DNA from: Buxus sempervirens
Taxonomy: Eukaryota > Streptophyta > Magnoliopsida > Buxales > Buxaceae
Reading direction: 5' to 3'
DNA length: 64,000 nucleotides
Assembly (NCBI GenBank): GCA_947561395.2
Contig: OX387186.1
Span: forward strand, 48,255,220-48,319,219
This document shows, in pieces, positions 44,756-56,153 of this stretch (position 1 is its first letter; the number at the start of each line of letters is the position of its first letter). The notes under the pieces are model-generated. The model searched no databases. It worked only from the letters and a program-made list of their open reading frames with translations, and was not told where the DNA came from. The position numbers and the translations under genes are program-made.

Positions 44756-45576
44756 CGATTTTGCATTTTTGCAGCACTTTTGGCCGTGGTCCGTCTGGCT
44801 AGCCTTCTGGGACGTCCGGCAACTTCGGTTGATGGCTTTAGCACAATTTCTGTTGTGCAAACATCTTCGTTTGCCTTCAAATCTCCTTTTTTGCCTTCGA
44901 TGTTTTGTAACGGGATGAAACTCCATTTTTCTCCATTTGGTTAAGTCACTTCCTGGTTGTGCAAAATGAGAAAGGAAAGAGGGAATGGGTCAGGGTTACA
45001 TTGGATAATCCAAAGAGGACAAACCACTCTTACATTTGAAAATGAAACCAATTAATCATGCTATGTTAGTTTGTGTATTTCTTTTTTTTTTTTTTTTTTT
45101 TATAAACTCACTCTTCTCCTTTCCCGTATAGAGACATCCATTCTCATGGGGTTTCTCGTGGCATGCAAAAGTAAAACAAACACATTAGTGACGATATAGT
45201 AGAATATGAAGAGTTTAAAATTGATCAAACAAGAAAATTCATATATATGTTAAAAAAAATTACCAGAAATATTACCACACTACTACCTTCTTGGGTTGGT
45301 GTGTTATGGTTCTCCGTGGGATTTCGGCAGCGCTTCCGCACTCCTGTTGATTTCCCAGAAATGAACTTGAAAAGGGATTTGTTGCCTTTAGTTTGAAAGG
45401 AAAGAAGAAAGGATAAACTGGTAGGGACTAGGGGTAAAATTGGTATTTCCCTAGGCTAGTGGGGTTTTGGCAGGGTAGAGCGACGTGGAAAATGCAGAGA
45501 GGGAGAGGGGGACCAGCAAAAGGGGCCAGCTTGTTCGAAATTGGGGGTTGGGCCCCTATTTATAGACAAATTTTCG

Positions 45577-45735
45577 TGACCGCATTTACTATGCGATCAT
45601 GGCACGACCGCATAGTAAATGCGGTCGCGCCACCCTTGTGCACAAATCGCACGTGAATCGCCAGCTGTCGCGCCATACGGGACGCGTGTCCTGCTTCTAG
45701 AAGCTTTGACCGCATAGTAAATGCGGTCGAGCACG
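45577..45735. repeat. Hairpin array, GACCGCAT-type stems (B), upstream of TATA
   Basis: GACCGCAT..ATGCGATC, GACCGCAT..ATGCGGTC and a further GACCGCAT..ATGCGGTC, lying just upstream of the minus-strand TATA at about 45560. Confidence 0.88.
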
Positions 45736-47293
45736 TTTTTAATATGCACGGATTTCAACCCTTTATTTATTTTGGTTAATATTAAATATTTTCTTCGATT
45801 TTTTTGATTATTATATTATAAAAATAGAGATTTTTATTAAAAATATTATTAAAATATTAAGATATTTTTATTAAAAAATTATTTTATTAATTTATTCTGT
45901 CTTTTTGCTGCTATTTTGCCAAACGGGCAGTTTTCTTGAAACTTCAACTGTCCATAACTTCTTCGTCCGGTGTCCGATTTCAGCAAACTTAGTAATGTTG
46001 GAATCAGCTCGAAACCACCTATCCATTTAAATTAATTTGGCAGCTGAATTGGGGTCCAGCAAAAAGTCAACTTTTCGCTCCCCAAAAGTTTGACCGGCTC
46101 ATAACTTCCTTTTCCTAACTCCGATTTCAGCAAACTCAGTTGCGTTAGAACCGTGTCGAAGTGCTCTTTTTAATGAGATAAAGTTTGATGGCCAATTCTT
46201 TTTGAATCAAAAAGTCAATTTTTTACCCCCTTAGGGTTTGACTTTTTAGTTTGACTTTTTATTTTCTTTCTTTTGGGGGTGCAAAAATCAGGTGCCTACA
46301 TGTATTAAATGATCATTCAAACTTATTTAGTTTTAATTGTGAGAGAAATCACTTTTTAGGTCCAATTTTGGGCTAGAGGTCTCTAAAGTCTTGGTCGGCC
46401 TATGCTATTGAACCCAAACGTCAGGCCCCACCATCTATCCAAACAAAATCTCGAGTATGGTCATCAAAAAATAGAATATTGATTTTAACAATCTAGGACC
46501 AAATTTAGATTTAGATTATAGTAGGAACCCTCTAATATGAGAATTTAGGTATGGAATTTGAAAGGAAAAGCCATCATACCTAAGAATATAACTAATTACC
46601 ACAAAATAATCTTGCATTACTTATCACTAAATATACCTATTTTACAATTTCTTCTTGTAGTACACAAAAAGAAAATAAATGTTGGAAACGGTGGTTCATA
46701 TTTTTTTTTATAGTGAAAAATTTTGTCTCACGTAGTGGACGTAGGCATATCGCCGAACCATTTAAATCTGCGTGTTTTTCTTCTTCTTTTCTCTACTTTC
46801 TATTTTTCCTTTACCATTCAAATTGCAATATTCACAATAAAAAAAAAATACCACTTTTTGGCAGTAAGTGGTAAAGTGTATAATTAATATTTTTGTGGTA
46901 AAGGAAATAAGCACGATAAACTAAAATATGTGATGGGCATAGAGATCCCGTATAAATCAAGGCAACACAAAAATATGAATTAGTATTTAAATGACACATG
47001 AAAAATGAAAAAAAAATCAATTGTCAATCCAAGTTAACAACAAACTTCTTCACTTGACAAATTTAGATAAAGCAGGCATGTACAAATGAAAGGAAGAAAT
47101 AAAGAAATTTTTTTGATGATCAATAAGAAAATAAAGAAAGATTTTAAGTTACAAACTTCATACTAAAGCTTGTTGATAAGCAAAACGAGAAAATTTTAAC
47201 AAAAAATTTTAAACGAAAGGACTTTCCAATACGCTGAGTCTATATGTTAAGTAAACAATTGTTTTGGAAATTAATAACATGGGAGCCACTTGA

Positions 47294-48739
47294 TTACTTT
47301 CCCTCCATGAGCTCCTCGATGAGTCGTCCGAGTGCATCGAACGAGGATCCACCCACCATCAAAGACCTCCTGCTCATCTCTTCCATCTCCTTCACCTTCC
47401 TCCTCACCTCACTCTCACCCTCCATCACCCTCTTTACTCCCGTCTCCACCTCCTCCGCCACCACCAGCTCACCTTTCTCCATCCTGTAATCCAACCTCAT
47501 CTCCACCGCCAACCCCAACTCCTTCACCATCTCGAACGCATTCGTTTGCTGCTCTGCATACATGGGCCATGTTACAATCGGTACACCGAACCACAAGCTC
47601 TCCAAGATCGAATTCCATCCACAGTGAGACACGAACCCTCCGATCGCTTGATGACCCAGGATCTCCACCTGTGGAGCCCAGTCGCAGACCACTCCCTTCC
47701 CAGACGTCCTTTCTAAGAACCCATTTGGCAACACCTCCTCCAGATTCGTATAACTCGTCGGCGTTCTTGTACCCGGCGCCGGTGGCTGACGCAGCGACCA
47801 CAAGAAGCGGTATCCACTCCGTTCGAGCCCAAGCGCTATCTCTCGCACTTGAGCTGCACCAAAGCTACCCATGCTTCCAAAGCACAAGAAAACCACCGAT
47901 GCCGGAGGCTGATTCTCCAGCCATTTGATGGCGTTCTTATGGTGGGCCTGGTTCGGCGCTGAATCTGGTCGGACGTTGACGTCAATCACGGGTCCAACCG
48001 GGAAGAGACGTGGGGTTCGATGATCGTCGATCAATGAGCTGACGGCGTGTGGTTCAAGCTCTGCGAAGGTATTTACGATAATGCCATTTGTTTCTCTGAA
48101 TCGTCGGCCATGGTAGAGATACCAAGAATACCGAATTGCCACTGCGTTCCTGTTCAATACTGCGCTAGGCAGCACGAGTGGAGGAACTGGGTTCGCAAAA
48201 CACGGGATTATCAACTCGGTGTCCGAGTCAGCGAAGTCGGTAGTCATCTGATCATCGAGGAGAGGAAGGTGGAGCATGAGACCAAGAAAAGCCGCACCAG
48301 ACGTGAAGAAGAGATACGAAGGGACGCTCAGCTCCTTGGCTACGTCGATCATGCTGGTGCAGAATAAATCTAGGACTAACCCGGCGAGTCGAGGTGGGTT
48401 TGACTGGGAGGCTAAGAGGTTGATGATGGCGTCTTTAACGTGGGGTTTATGATTTTCTACGAAGACAGATGCGTAGCTTTCTGGGTACTTGAGAAGCTCT
48501 GTGGAAGGTGGTTCTGCCGGAGGGACGTCGAGGAATCTGACACCGGCGACAGAGGAAGCGAGCGCATCAACGTAGGCGTCGACGGCGGGGGACGAGGGCA
48601 TCCTCATGATGAGGACGGTGATGGAGAGCCTGTCATCTCGATCAATTAGACGCTTTGCGAACTCCAGCGTTGATACGAGGTGGCCGATGCGCGGCACTGG
48701 GATGAACACGAGCTCTGCTCTCTTGATCTTCCCACTCAT
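47294..48739 (-). CDS. UDP-glycosyltransferase, UGT71-like, intact
   Basis: Intronless 481-codon gene of plant family-1 glycosyltransferases, which transfer sugar from UDP-sugar to small acceptors such as flavonoids, terpenoids, phenolics or hormones in the cytosol. Start MSGKIKRAELVFIP. Catalytic-type His20 lies in PRIGHLVST and its partner Asp124 in LVLDLFC. The acceptor-binding N-terminal half runs to about 250, a linker follows, and the PSPG donor box spans 354-397 (WAPQVEIL ... HCGWNS ... WPMYAEQ). The Gln closing the box favours UDP-glucose by family experience. Length is normal (about 470-490). AELVFIP..GIGHLVST-like opening and RDDRLSITVL suit the UGT71 family (group E); the substrate cannot be named. 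No frameshift or stop. Its 5' side was later joined to hAT#2, 550 bp away. Confidence 0.95.
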   Translation of the reverse strand: MSGKIKRAELVFIPVPRIGHLVSTLEFAKRLIDRDDRLSITVLIMRMPSSPAVDAYVDALASSVAGVRFLDVPPAEPPSTELLKYPESYASVFVENHKPHVKDAIINLLASQSNPPRLAGLVLDLFCTSMIDVAKELSVPSYLFFTSGAAFLGLMLHLPLLDDQMTTDFADSDTELIIPCFANPVPPLVLPSAVLNRNAVAIRYSWYLYHGRRFRETNGIIVNTFAELEPHAVSSLIDDHRTPRLFPVGPVIDVNVRPDSAPNQAHHKNAIKWLENQPPASVVFLCFGSMGSFGAAQVREIALGLERSGYRFLWSLRQPPAPGTRTPTSYTNLEEVLPNGFLERTSGKGVVCDWAPQVEILGHQAIGGFVSHCGWNSILESLWFGVPIVTWPMYAEQQTNAFEMVKELGLAVEMRLDYRMEKGELVVAEEVETGVKRVMEGESEVRRKVKEMEEMSRRSLMVGGSSFDALGRLIEELMEGK

Positions 48740-48793
48740 CTTTAGAGGAAGTATTCCTACTCGGAGGCGGCTGCAACTTTTCTAAAATGTCTG

Positions 48794-48805
48794 TCTATAT
48801 AAATA
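48794..48805 (-). promoter_or_regulatory. Likely TATA box of the UGT gene
   Basis: Minus-strand ATTTATATAGAC about 55-65 bp upstream of the start codon, a usual plant distance once a short leader is allowed. The inactivated paralog has lost this stretch. Confidence 0.55.
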
Positions 48806-49288
48806 CACTGAACGCGTGCGACAAAGCTTGTCGATACGTATGTATATATAGAAATTTACATTTACCTCACTAACCTCCCTTACCTCACTTATAAAATCAA
48901 CAAAAACTAATTTGTCCATTTTTTTCCTGTTAATGTTAATGTAAAGTTATAAAACTTTAAATGCTTACATCACCCATGATGTTTTAGTAGTTTATCCTTA
49001 TCTTTTAATAATAAAAAATAAAATTTTGTTATAAAAAATCTCAAAATGTTAAACCTTTATACGGAAGGAACATGGAGTAGACACCAAAACCAAAAGTAAG
49101 TGTCATTAATAAAACTTTGAAAACTTTAAAGGGGCGGCTACGGCCATATGGAAGCGTGCATACAGAACCTAAAAAGACAAAGACGCAGGTCATCACATGA
49201 TGAACTCAACCTTATTTCATGCTGGACTCAGCCTATCCCTCCTCCCGGTGTTTATGCTGCAATGGGGTACGAATTAAGACACTTCTTA
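48806..49288. other. UGT upstream spacer
   Basis: Matches 11940-12920 without the MITE found there. No gene. Ends in the target duplication ACTTCTTA (49281-49288). Confidence 0.6.
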
Positions 49289-49539
49289 GGGCTGCAACTC
49301 AGTCCGGGTAAACCCGAAACCAACCCAAACCAAACCAACTTCGGTTTGGTTCAGTTTTTTGAAAGTTTGGTTCGGCTTTGATCCATAAAAAACTAACCTG
49401 AATTAAGTCGGTTCGGTTTTGGGTTAGGTGTTCGGTTAAACCGAACCAAACCGAATTAGAATATTTACCTAGACCGAACTGACATCGAACCGAATTATTA
49501 TCTATAATATTAAAGTTTATAAGTTTACCTTTAAAATTT

Positions 49540-51195
49540 AATAAAATTACAAACCCCTCTCTTAAGTCGATCTCATTCACACCATTCGTTCAATCTTCCA
49601 AACCCTAGAACCCCATTACCCCAATTGAAGTGTGGGCTGCTGAATGCCGAGTTTGCCGACCGCCAATTCCCATCCACTCGTTCATCAGCTATTTGTCTGC
49701 TTCAGGTAATCCCCCTCCTTTCCCTCTCCCTCCTTCTCTTCTCTTTCCCTCCCTCCTTCCCTCACTCTCGTCTCGCTCCCTCCCTCTCTCTCTCTCCCTC
49801 TCTCTCGTTCAGATCGGCAAGTTCTTCAATAAAAACGAAATAAAGCAAGAGACTCCAATAGTCCAATTCTTCAACAAGAGCAGAGAAAAGGCGATTCTGT
49901 CTTTTCTGCTCTTTGTTTTCTCTTGTTTTTCTCTTTCTATTCCCTTTTTATTCTTCGAGGTGTTCTCAAATTTCGTTTGGGATCGGTGAATGTGCGTTTC
50001 TTTAAGGTTTCCTCTGCAGATCTTTGGAGGTTTAATGGCGTCTCTGATTTCTTCCTAGCTGATTCCCGCCTAGGATTCTGGAAGTCGGTAAAATATAAAA
50101 AAAAACTTCTAAACCTTCGTTTCTAAGAAATAGAAAAGTCTAGACAAAACGGCTTTCTCCAGGTACCCTTAGACCCTACGTCTCTTCCGGTGACGGTAAG
50201 GGTTTCTATCTCTTTCTTCTTCTTTTTCTAACTTTTTGTAGCAGATATTCTATCTTGTATTCTTTTCTTCTTCATCGTTAGAAATTTCTGTATTGAGACT
50301 TCTTAGCATTGTCATCTATGGATTTGTTAGTTTACTAACGTGATCTAACCACGTTCTTTCAAAACGCAAATACCGGCCTTCATCTAATATATTCATTTCT
50401 CCTACAATTATAGTCGTTCTGATTCACCGTACTCCGGTAACACTTTGCCGGAAAACGTTACCCAAATCATGTATTACCCTAAGAGCCTGGCGTTCCATAC
50501 TTCTCCATCACAAGTCCCTCCATCTTCAAGCCTTTATTTCCTAACCAGAACCTCACAACATGATGAGTAAAACTTATTTCGAATCTCCGAAACCCTTTTG
50601 GTATTCTCTTCGGGTTGAGCTTTTTCCTTGAACTTTTTCTTTGCTACAGAGCATCACGAGTTACAATCACAGAGACGACAGCTTGAGAAACCTCTTGAAA
50701 GCGCTTCAATGGAGAACAAGATTGATAATCTCTTTGGTGAACAAAGCTTATGTTAATTACCTTCTGATCGTTGCCGCTGACCAAATGGCTATCGCAGTTT
50801 GGAGTTCAGAAGCTTAGGGAGCTTACAAGAGGTATGCCTTTTTTCTTTAAAACTTTTATTTTTATCTTAACTTATTGTTTATTTGGGGAATCTATTGCAA
50901 TGATACTGGTTAAAGCATTAGTTGTATTATATGTTTTTAGTGCTTGATATAAGAGGTTGCATGATGTTTTCCATTTTACATATTGCTCAATTTTTTTTTC
51001 TTTTAATGTCCTAGTAATTTTTTGAAACTTTGATACATTTGTTATTTTTATTTCCTTTCTTTTCTTTTTCTAGTTAATTGAAGGTTTTGATTGCTAGGTT
51101 TCTGAATCACCTAGTTTGTGTTGTTATTGTTTTTCTTCATTTGAAATGTTTGTTTGTTTGATATTTATTTTATTTTTAACTTGATTAGATCATAG
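49540..51195 (+). other. hAT#2 leader region
   Basis: Looks like untranslated exons and introns: CTGCTTCAG/GTAATCC at about 49706, a C/T-rich tract 49710-49806, and ACAAGAG/GTATGCC at about 50832. Function-neutral; no protein family recognised. Whether parts were captured from a host gene cannot be judged. Confidence 0.5.
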
Positions 51196-53241
51196 ATGTC
51201 AAGCATGAGTGAAAGTATGGCTACTGATGAAAGTATTGAAGCTACTACAGAAAAATCAAAGATAGAAAAAAATGCAAAAAGACTATATAAAGGACGAATA
51301 GTAGTTTGGGAACATTTCACCAAGTTGAAAAAGGAAGATGGGGGAAATCTGAAAGGGCAAAGTGTAATTATTGTTTTAATGATTGTGCATGCTCTAGTGT
51401 TAATGGAACTAGCATTCTCCACAAGCATCTAGAAAAGTGTCCAAAATACCCGTATAACGTGAAAGAGAAAAGTCAAAGGCTTATATCATTTGCATCATCA
51501 GGACAAGGAGTGTTATTACCACTTGGAAATTTGATCAAGATTTGTGTCGAAAAGCTCTTGTGAGCATGGTGATTGTTGATGAATTGCCTTTTAGGTTTGT
51601 AGAGCGTGAAGGTTTCCGTGATTTTTGAAATGTCATGCAACCTAAATTTAATCTAATGTCACGTACTACTGTAATAAAAGATTGTTTGGAGTTATACATG
51701 ACAGAAAAACAGAGGTTGAAAGACTCTTTAGTAAAGGGTAATCATAGAGTGTGCCTGACCATAGATTTGTGGACGTCAATACAAAATCTTTCATATATGT
51801 GTCTCATGACACACTTTATTGACAAGGATTGGAAGCTACAAAAAAGAATAATCAACTTTTGTATAGTTGCAAGCCATAGTGGAGAAGATATTGGGAAAGC
51901 TGTTGAGTTGTGTTTGATAGGGTGGGACATAGAAAAATTATGCACTCTTACTGTTGACAATGCATCATCTAATGATTAGCTGTTCGAAGTTTAAAAAGAA
52001 GGTTTTCTAAGAAGAATGGTATAATTTTTTTATGGTGAATACTTTCATATGAGGTGTTGTGTTCACATATTGAAATTGATTGTAAAAGATGGGATAAATG
52101 AGGTGAAAACCTCTGTATCTCGAATTCGTGGGGTTGTGAGATATGTAAGGAGTTCACTGGGAAGACAACAACAATTCAAAAAGTGTGTTGAAAATGAAAA
52201 GTTTGCATCTAAGAGTCTTTTGTGTTTGAATGTTCCAACAAGATAGAATTCAAAATTCTTTATGTTGGAAGTAGCATTAAAATTTCAAAAGGCTTTTGAG
52301 CGTCTTGAAGAGGATGATGTACATTTTCTGACAAAGTTGAAGAATGGGCCCCCAAGTGAATTAGATTTGGAAAAGGCAAAGGTTTTATGCAAATTTCTTA
52401 AAAATTTTTATGAGGTTACAAAACGTTTGTCGGGATCATTGTATGTAACTTCTAATGTTTATTTTCCTGAAGTTTGTGGAATTGAAAGTCTTTTAATTCA
52501 ATGGTTGACCAATGATGATCCTTGTTTGTGTGATATGACAAAGAAGATGAGAGAAAATTTTGATAAGTATTGGGGAAACATTGATAAAGTGAATATGATG
52601 CTATTGATTGCAGTGGTTTTGGACCCCAGATATAAGTTGAAGTATGTGAAGTTTTGTTATTCAAGAGTTTACCCCGTTGAGAAGGCAATGGAACTTTCTA
52701 CAAAAGTGAGGGAAGTAGTGGACCGTCTATTCAGGCATTATCAAGTACTTGATTCTACATCAAATGTTTCTTCAAGCAATGTAAGCCAAAATGTTAATGA
52801 AATGGAAGTTGAGCAGCCTCCCCCTGATGCATGTGTCCAAATTAAGAGTATTCAAGATGAGTTTTGGAAACATTTGGAAGAAGAAGAGACCATTCAATCC
52901 AAATCTGAATTGGATAGATATTTGGAGGAGAGTGTTGAAAAAGATGACTCTAATTTTGATATTTTGTGTTGGTGGAAGTTGAACAGTTCCAAATTTCGGG
53001 TGCTTTCTCACATAGCACGTGATGTTCTGGCAATTCCTATATTGACAGTAGCTTTAGAGTCAGCATTCATTACAGGAGGCCGCGTACTTGATCAGTTTCG
53101 GTGTCAATGCAGTTTCGTAGCTCATTGACACCGAAACTTGTGGAGTGCTTGATTTGTTCACAGGATTGGTTATGGGCTTCTCCTACCCCAATTGAGATCG
53201 AGGAAAACTTAGCAGAGTTTAAATGTTTTCTTATTATCTAA
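51196..53241 (+). pseudogene. hAT transposase, DAYSLEEPER/RICESLEEPER-like, broken
   Basis: BED-finger region (VVWEHFTKL, then after a frameshift CNYCFNDC...LHKHLEKC). Catalytic core with CLTIDLWTS (first Asp) and LTVDNASSND (second Asp). The mid region includes VRYVRSSLGRQQQFKKCVE and VLDPRYKLKYVKFCY, and the dimerisation domain reads FDILCWWKLNSSKFRVLSHI through ALESAFITGGRVLD. Disablements: frameshift near 51300-51360, stop in DF-stop-NVMQ (about 51627), frame loss after 51978, stop in VPTR-stop-NS (about 52244), and a 17-bp templated insertion at about 53101-53117. The tail LVECLICSQDW...to the stop at 53241 is still readable. Same broad family as domesticated SLEEPER proteins, but this is a dead transposon copy. 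Confidence 0.9.
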
Positions 53242-53514
53242 TATCTATTACATGTTTGTTGAATTATTATTATTTCTGAATATGATGCAAATTTAATTTT
53301 TTTAATATTTGCAGTCATAACCGACAAACTTGGCATTGCTGTTGGATCTCTTTAGGATACTATTATGTGATGTGTGGTTGTGATGTTGTGTACTTGAGGT
53401 AAATAGATTTTTAAGATTCTAGTCTGTTTTAGGTATTTGTTTATTACTATTTATTATGTCTGGTAATCATACTCAACCAGCTTCCAGATCATGAGCCAAA
53501 AGCAATGAAAGAAG

Positions 53515-53838
53515 GTGAACAAGAAGAAGAAAAGATGGCCAACCTTCCTTCCTTTTGATTTCATTCATGGGTTGTTCGAACATATTCTTAACAAATCACT
53601 TCTTCCAAAACAAATTAGCAAGCTAGACAGATTAACACAAACATCAGTATTTGCAATCTGGTTCATATTTGCTACCCATTTGATTTCAAAGTCCCAAGTT
53701 GATGATCCCCTTAATTCTCCCATAATCCAGATCAGATCAGCTCATATCTTAGCAGATAGCTTAGCAAAAGGTCTATTCATGTTTGTTGATGGGATGGGGA
53801 AGAAGGAAAAGTCTTCTGCTATTACAGTTGGGGAGTAG
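53515..53838 (+). pseudogene. Unassigned open frame inside hAT#2
   Basis: 107 codons. The stretch IRSAHILADSLAKGLF near the end resembles the C-terminal tail of Copia-type polyproteins (typically I.S..QLADI.TK.L), so it may be a retroelement scrap. The rest is not recognised. Confidence 0.35.
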
Positions 53839-54318
53839 AATCTTATGTTTTGAATATTAGCATTATTTTGATAATCCATTTGAACGTGTAATTTTTTTTT
53901 GTGATTCATCTTTGTATTTAAGGTTGCCATTTTTGTAAAATTACTGATTGTTGTTACCTTACTGGATTTCTAACTTGAGAAGCAGGAAGAGAGGTTTGAG
54001 TAGGTTACGTCAGCAATCTCAAAACAGTCTTGTGAGAACAAAACATGTATAGAGTGCTTGATAGTTAGTTAGGTTTACTACAATGATAATGAGTGTTGCA
54101 TAGATAGTTAGTTAGTTAGAACAAACCCAGAACGCGCAATACTTTTAATTTGTTTCTCCTAAGATTCTACTTCCCACCAGAATAATAACCTTTTAGGTGT
54201 AGAAAATATTCTTCAAATTTAATTATTTTGCTTTCCTTCTCTTTGGGTTTTGCATTATGTTTTCTAATTCCTTCCTTGTTTTGCTTGCATTTGTTTTAGA
54301 TTTGCAGGGGATTTCTCC

Positions 54319-55017
54319 TAGCTTTGTGATGGAAAATCTGATTCGGGATCTCTATGCATTCAAAGAACTATAATAGATGGTTTAAATCTAGTTTTCATCT
54401 TTCTTTTCATTCTGTTTCTGCTAGTAGGCTCTGTTAGGAAACATTACATAAGTGGTGACTCAACAAGGGATTGGGTTTTCTTGGTTGTTTCATTCTGTTG
54501 TGCTGCTGTTAGCATCACATACTTTGGTGCTGGTTTATGGAATTTTTTGGGCAGAACTGATGGACTTAAAGATTTGAGTTGGGTGATTTACTATATTGGG
54601 GGTCTGGTTTGGATCTCCTTAGCAGTTTCCTTCTTTGTTCTAAGAATCAAATGGTTGAGAACTCTCATCATTTTTTGGTGGGTCTCCTTTTCTTTATTGG
54701 CTTGTGCATTGAATGTGGAAATTTTTGTGAAAACAAAAACCATTCCAGTACTTGGTATGGTCTCATTGCCTGTGACATTTTCATGGCTTAACTCTTTACT
54801 GAGATTGGGTCACTCAAGATCATTAAAGCTCAAAGATGTCCCGGATCTAGCATCTGAAGATGAAGCACTTTTAGCTTACCAGAAATTCACTAATGCATTG
54901 GAGCTACTTTGCAGATGGAAGAGAGTCAAGAGACCAAACAACACTGAAAATTTGATTAAACATGCCTTAGCTAAATCGTCCATTGACACTGCAGGATATA
55001 ATTATATGTTGGTTTAA
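54319..55017 (+). pseudogene. Captured ABCC-type (MRP) transporter fragment
   Basis: About 233 open codons after a stop at 54314-54316, with no Met near the beginning. The fragment reads QRTIIDGLNLVF, RKHYISGDSTRDWVFLVV, hydrophobic membrane segments, WWVSFSLLACALNVEIF, then TFSWLNSLLRLGHS and DVPDLASEDEALLAYQKF, ending NNTENLIKHALAK. This is the order at the N-terminal membrane domain and first linker of plant ABCC transporters, which move conjugates across vacuolar or plasma membranes. A cytosolic linker normally lying between the fifth membrane segment and TFSWL appears to be missing. The nucleotide-binding domains are absent, so it cannot transport. A splice-acceptor-like TTTGCAG precedes it. 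Located between transposase and right terminus of hAT#2. Confidence 0.8.
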
Positions 55018-55385
55018 CCTGATCCGAACCGAACCAAACCGACCTCATGTAATTCGGTTCAGCTCGGTTTGGGTTTCAGTTATTTTAATTAACCTCGGTT
55101 CGGTTTTCGGTTTTCGGTTTTAGGTTTTCGATTTATAATTCGGTTCGGTTCAGTTTGGGTTGAATACATATAGTTTTGGTTTGGTCTTGGGTTGACATCA
55201 ACCCAGACCAAACCGAACCAAGTTGCACCCCTACTTCCTACCCTAGACCAGGGTTGTAAATGGGTTGGATTTGGATCCCATCCACCAAGATCCGAATCCA
55301 AATCTGAATCCGAATATATATATATACCGATTAAATATTCGTATCTAGTTAAAAGTCTGAAAATCCGATTAAAGTGGCTTTTTTA

Positions 55386-56153
55386 GGGAAAATTATGAAT
55401 ACAACCGTCTTTTAGAAACTTATTACATAAAAAGACGTTGAAAAGTCTTTTCTCCAAAAACCACCTGCTTTTTAAAACAAATTGCAAAGTGGTTCAAAAA
55501 CACTATAGCAAATTGCAAACATCCCAAATTGGCTTTCCCTTTTCGTTCGATTGAAACACCCATGGATTCATCTTCTCGTTTTTGCAAAGCGATTAGGCGC
55601 GAAACCACAAGTGACACAATGAACCCTGGAACGACGATGATGCTTGTTCCCAGCGTTGGGCGATGACTGTTGTCATCACCAGCACTTCCGATTGAGAGGG
55701 GTTGACCAACATTGTCATCTCTTTCGTCTCTCGTTTGTAGGAGGTCACCGGCCCTTGAGATATGGTGGAAGCTGTTATAGTGTGCCATTTGCGTCTGTCT
55801 TTCGGAGAAGGAAACGGCGGTAGAGAGTCTTGACGAAGCACTTCAGCTAGACATTTCCCTTGTTAGAGCTTGTGGACAAATCTCCTCAAGGTAAGAACTG
55901 ATTGTCCCTAATCTGTTTGCTTTTTAGGATGAAAATTTTTTGGTCTACATTTTTGTTAGGTTTACATCCACGATGTGGTACATTTGATTTAGCTATGGAT
56001 AATCTGACCTTAGTCTTTGAATTGATGCATTTCAAATGCTTGAAGAAATTCTCGATGAATTGGAACGTGAACACCATGTAATTTTGGATATGGTGTTCGT
56101 AATGCCCATTTTCTTTGTGATTGCAAGGATTCCATTAATGGTATGGGAAGATA
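55386..56153. other. Unassigned insertion, possible Mutator-like end
   Basis: Block homology ends at 55385. The following GGGAAAATTATGAATACAAC resembles Mutator-type termini, but no opposite end was found. 55560-55890 looks exon-like and ends at a splice-donor-like CAAG/GTAAGA (about 55890). 56039-56150 is open (EEILDELEREHHVILDMVF) but not recognised. Confidence 0.4.

Larger units (their letters stand above)
43870..46300 (-). mobile_element. Solo LTR, relative of the gag-only element
   Basis: 2431 bp, flanked by TGTAT at 43865-43869 and 46301-46305. On the plus strand it runs TGTGCGCACC to GGTGCCTACA and is colinear with the LTR at 19425-21923 (shared blocks around GTCCTCGGTTAC, CGGCAGCGCTTCCGC, GCTCATAACTTCC). 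Minus-strand TATA CTATAAATAGG at about 45557-45568. Two inverted-repeat arrays (44617-44755, 45577-45735) correspond in position to those of the complete element but use other stem sequences. No interior remains. Confidence 0.93.
49289..55232 (+). mobile_element. hAT transposon hAT#2 with captured gene fragment
   Basis: 5944 bp. Termini GGGCTGCAACT and, inverted, AGGGGTGCAACT; flanking 8-bp duplication ACTTCTTA (49281-49288) / ACTTCCTA (55233-55240), with the empty site ACTTCCTA in block A at about 13011. Both ends carry subterminal runs of CCAAACCGAACC/GGTTCGGTTT. Interior order: a multi-exon-like leader, a broken BED/hAT transposase (51196-53241), an unassigned frame (53515-53838) and an ABCC-transporter-like fragment (54319-55017). 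Confidence 0.92.
43563..55385. repeat. Segmental duplication, block B
   Basis: Paralog of 2461-13235 carrying the intact UGT. Its own insertions are the solo LTR at 43870-46300 and hAT#2 at 49289-55232; block A gives the empty site for both. Confidence 0.9.

Noticed and set aside
47332..47928. Long plus-strand open frame (198 codons, Ser/Pro-rich) and others antisense to the UGT
   Set aside because: They mirror the high G/C codon pattern of the UGT on the other strand, recur only partly in the duplicate, and have no recognisable domain.
49299..49580. Open frames rich in GLVQF/TEPN words at both ends of hAT#2
   Set aside because: Produced by subterminal GGTTTGGTTCGG-type repeats of the transposon.
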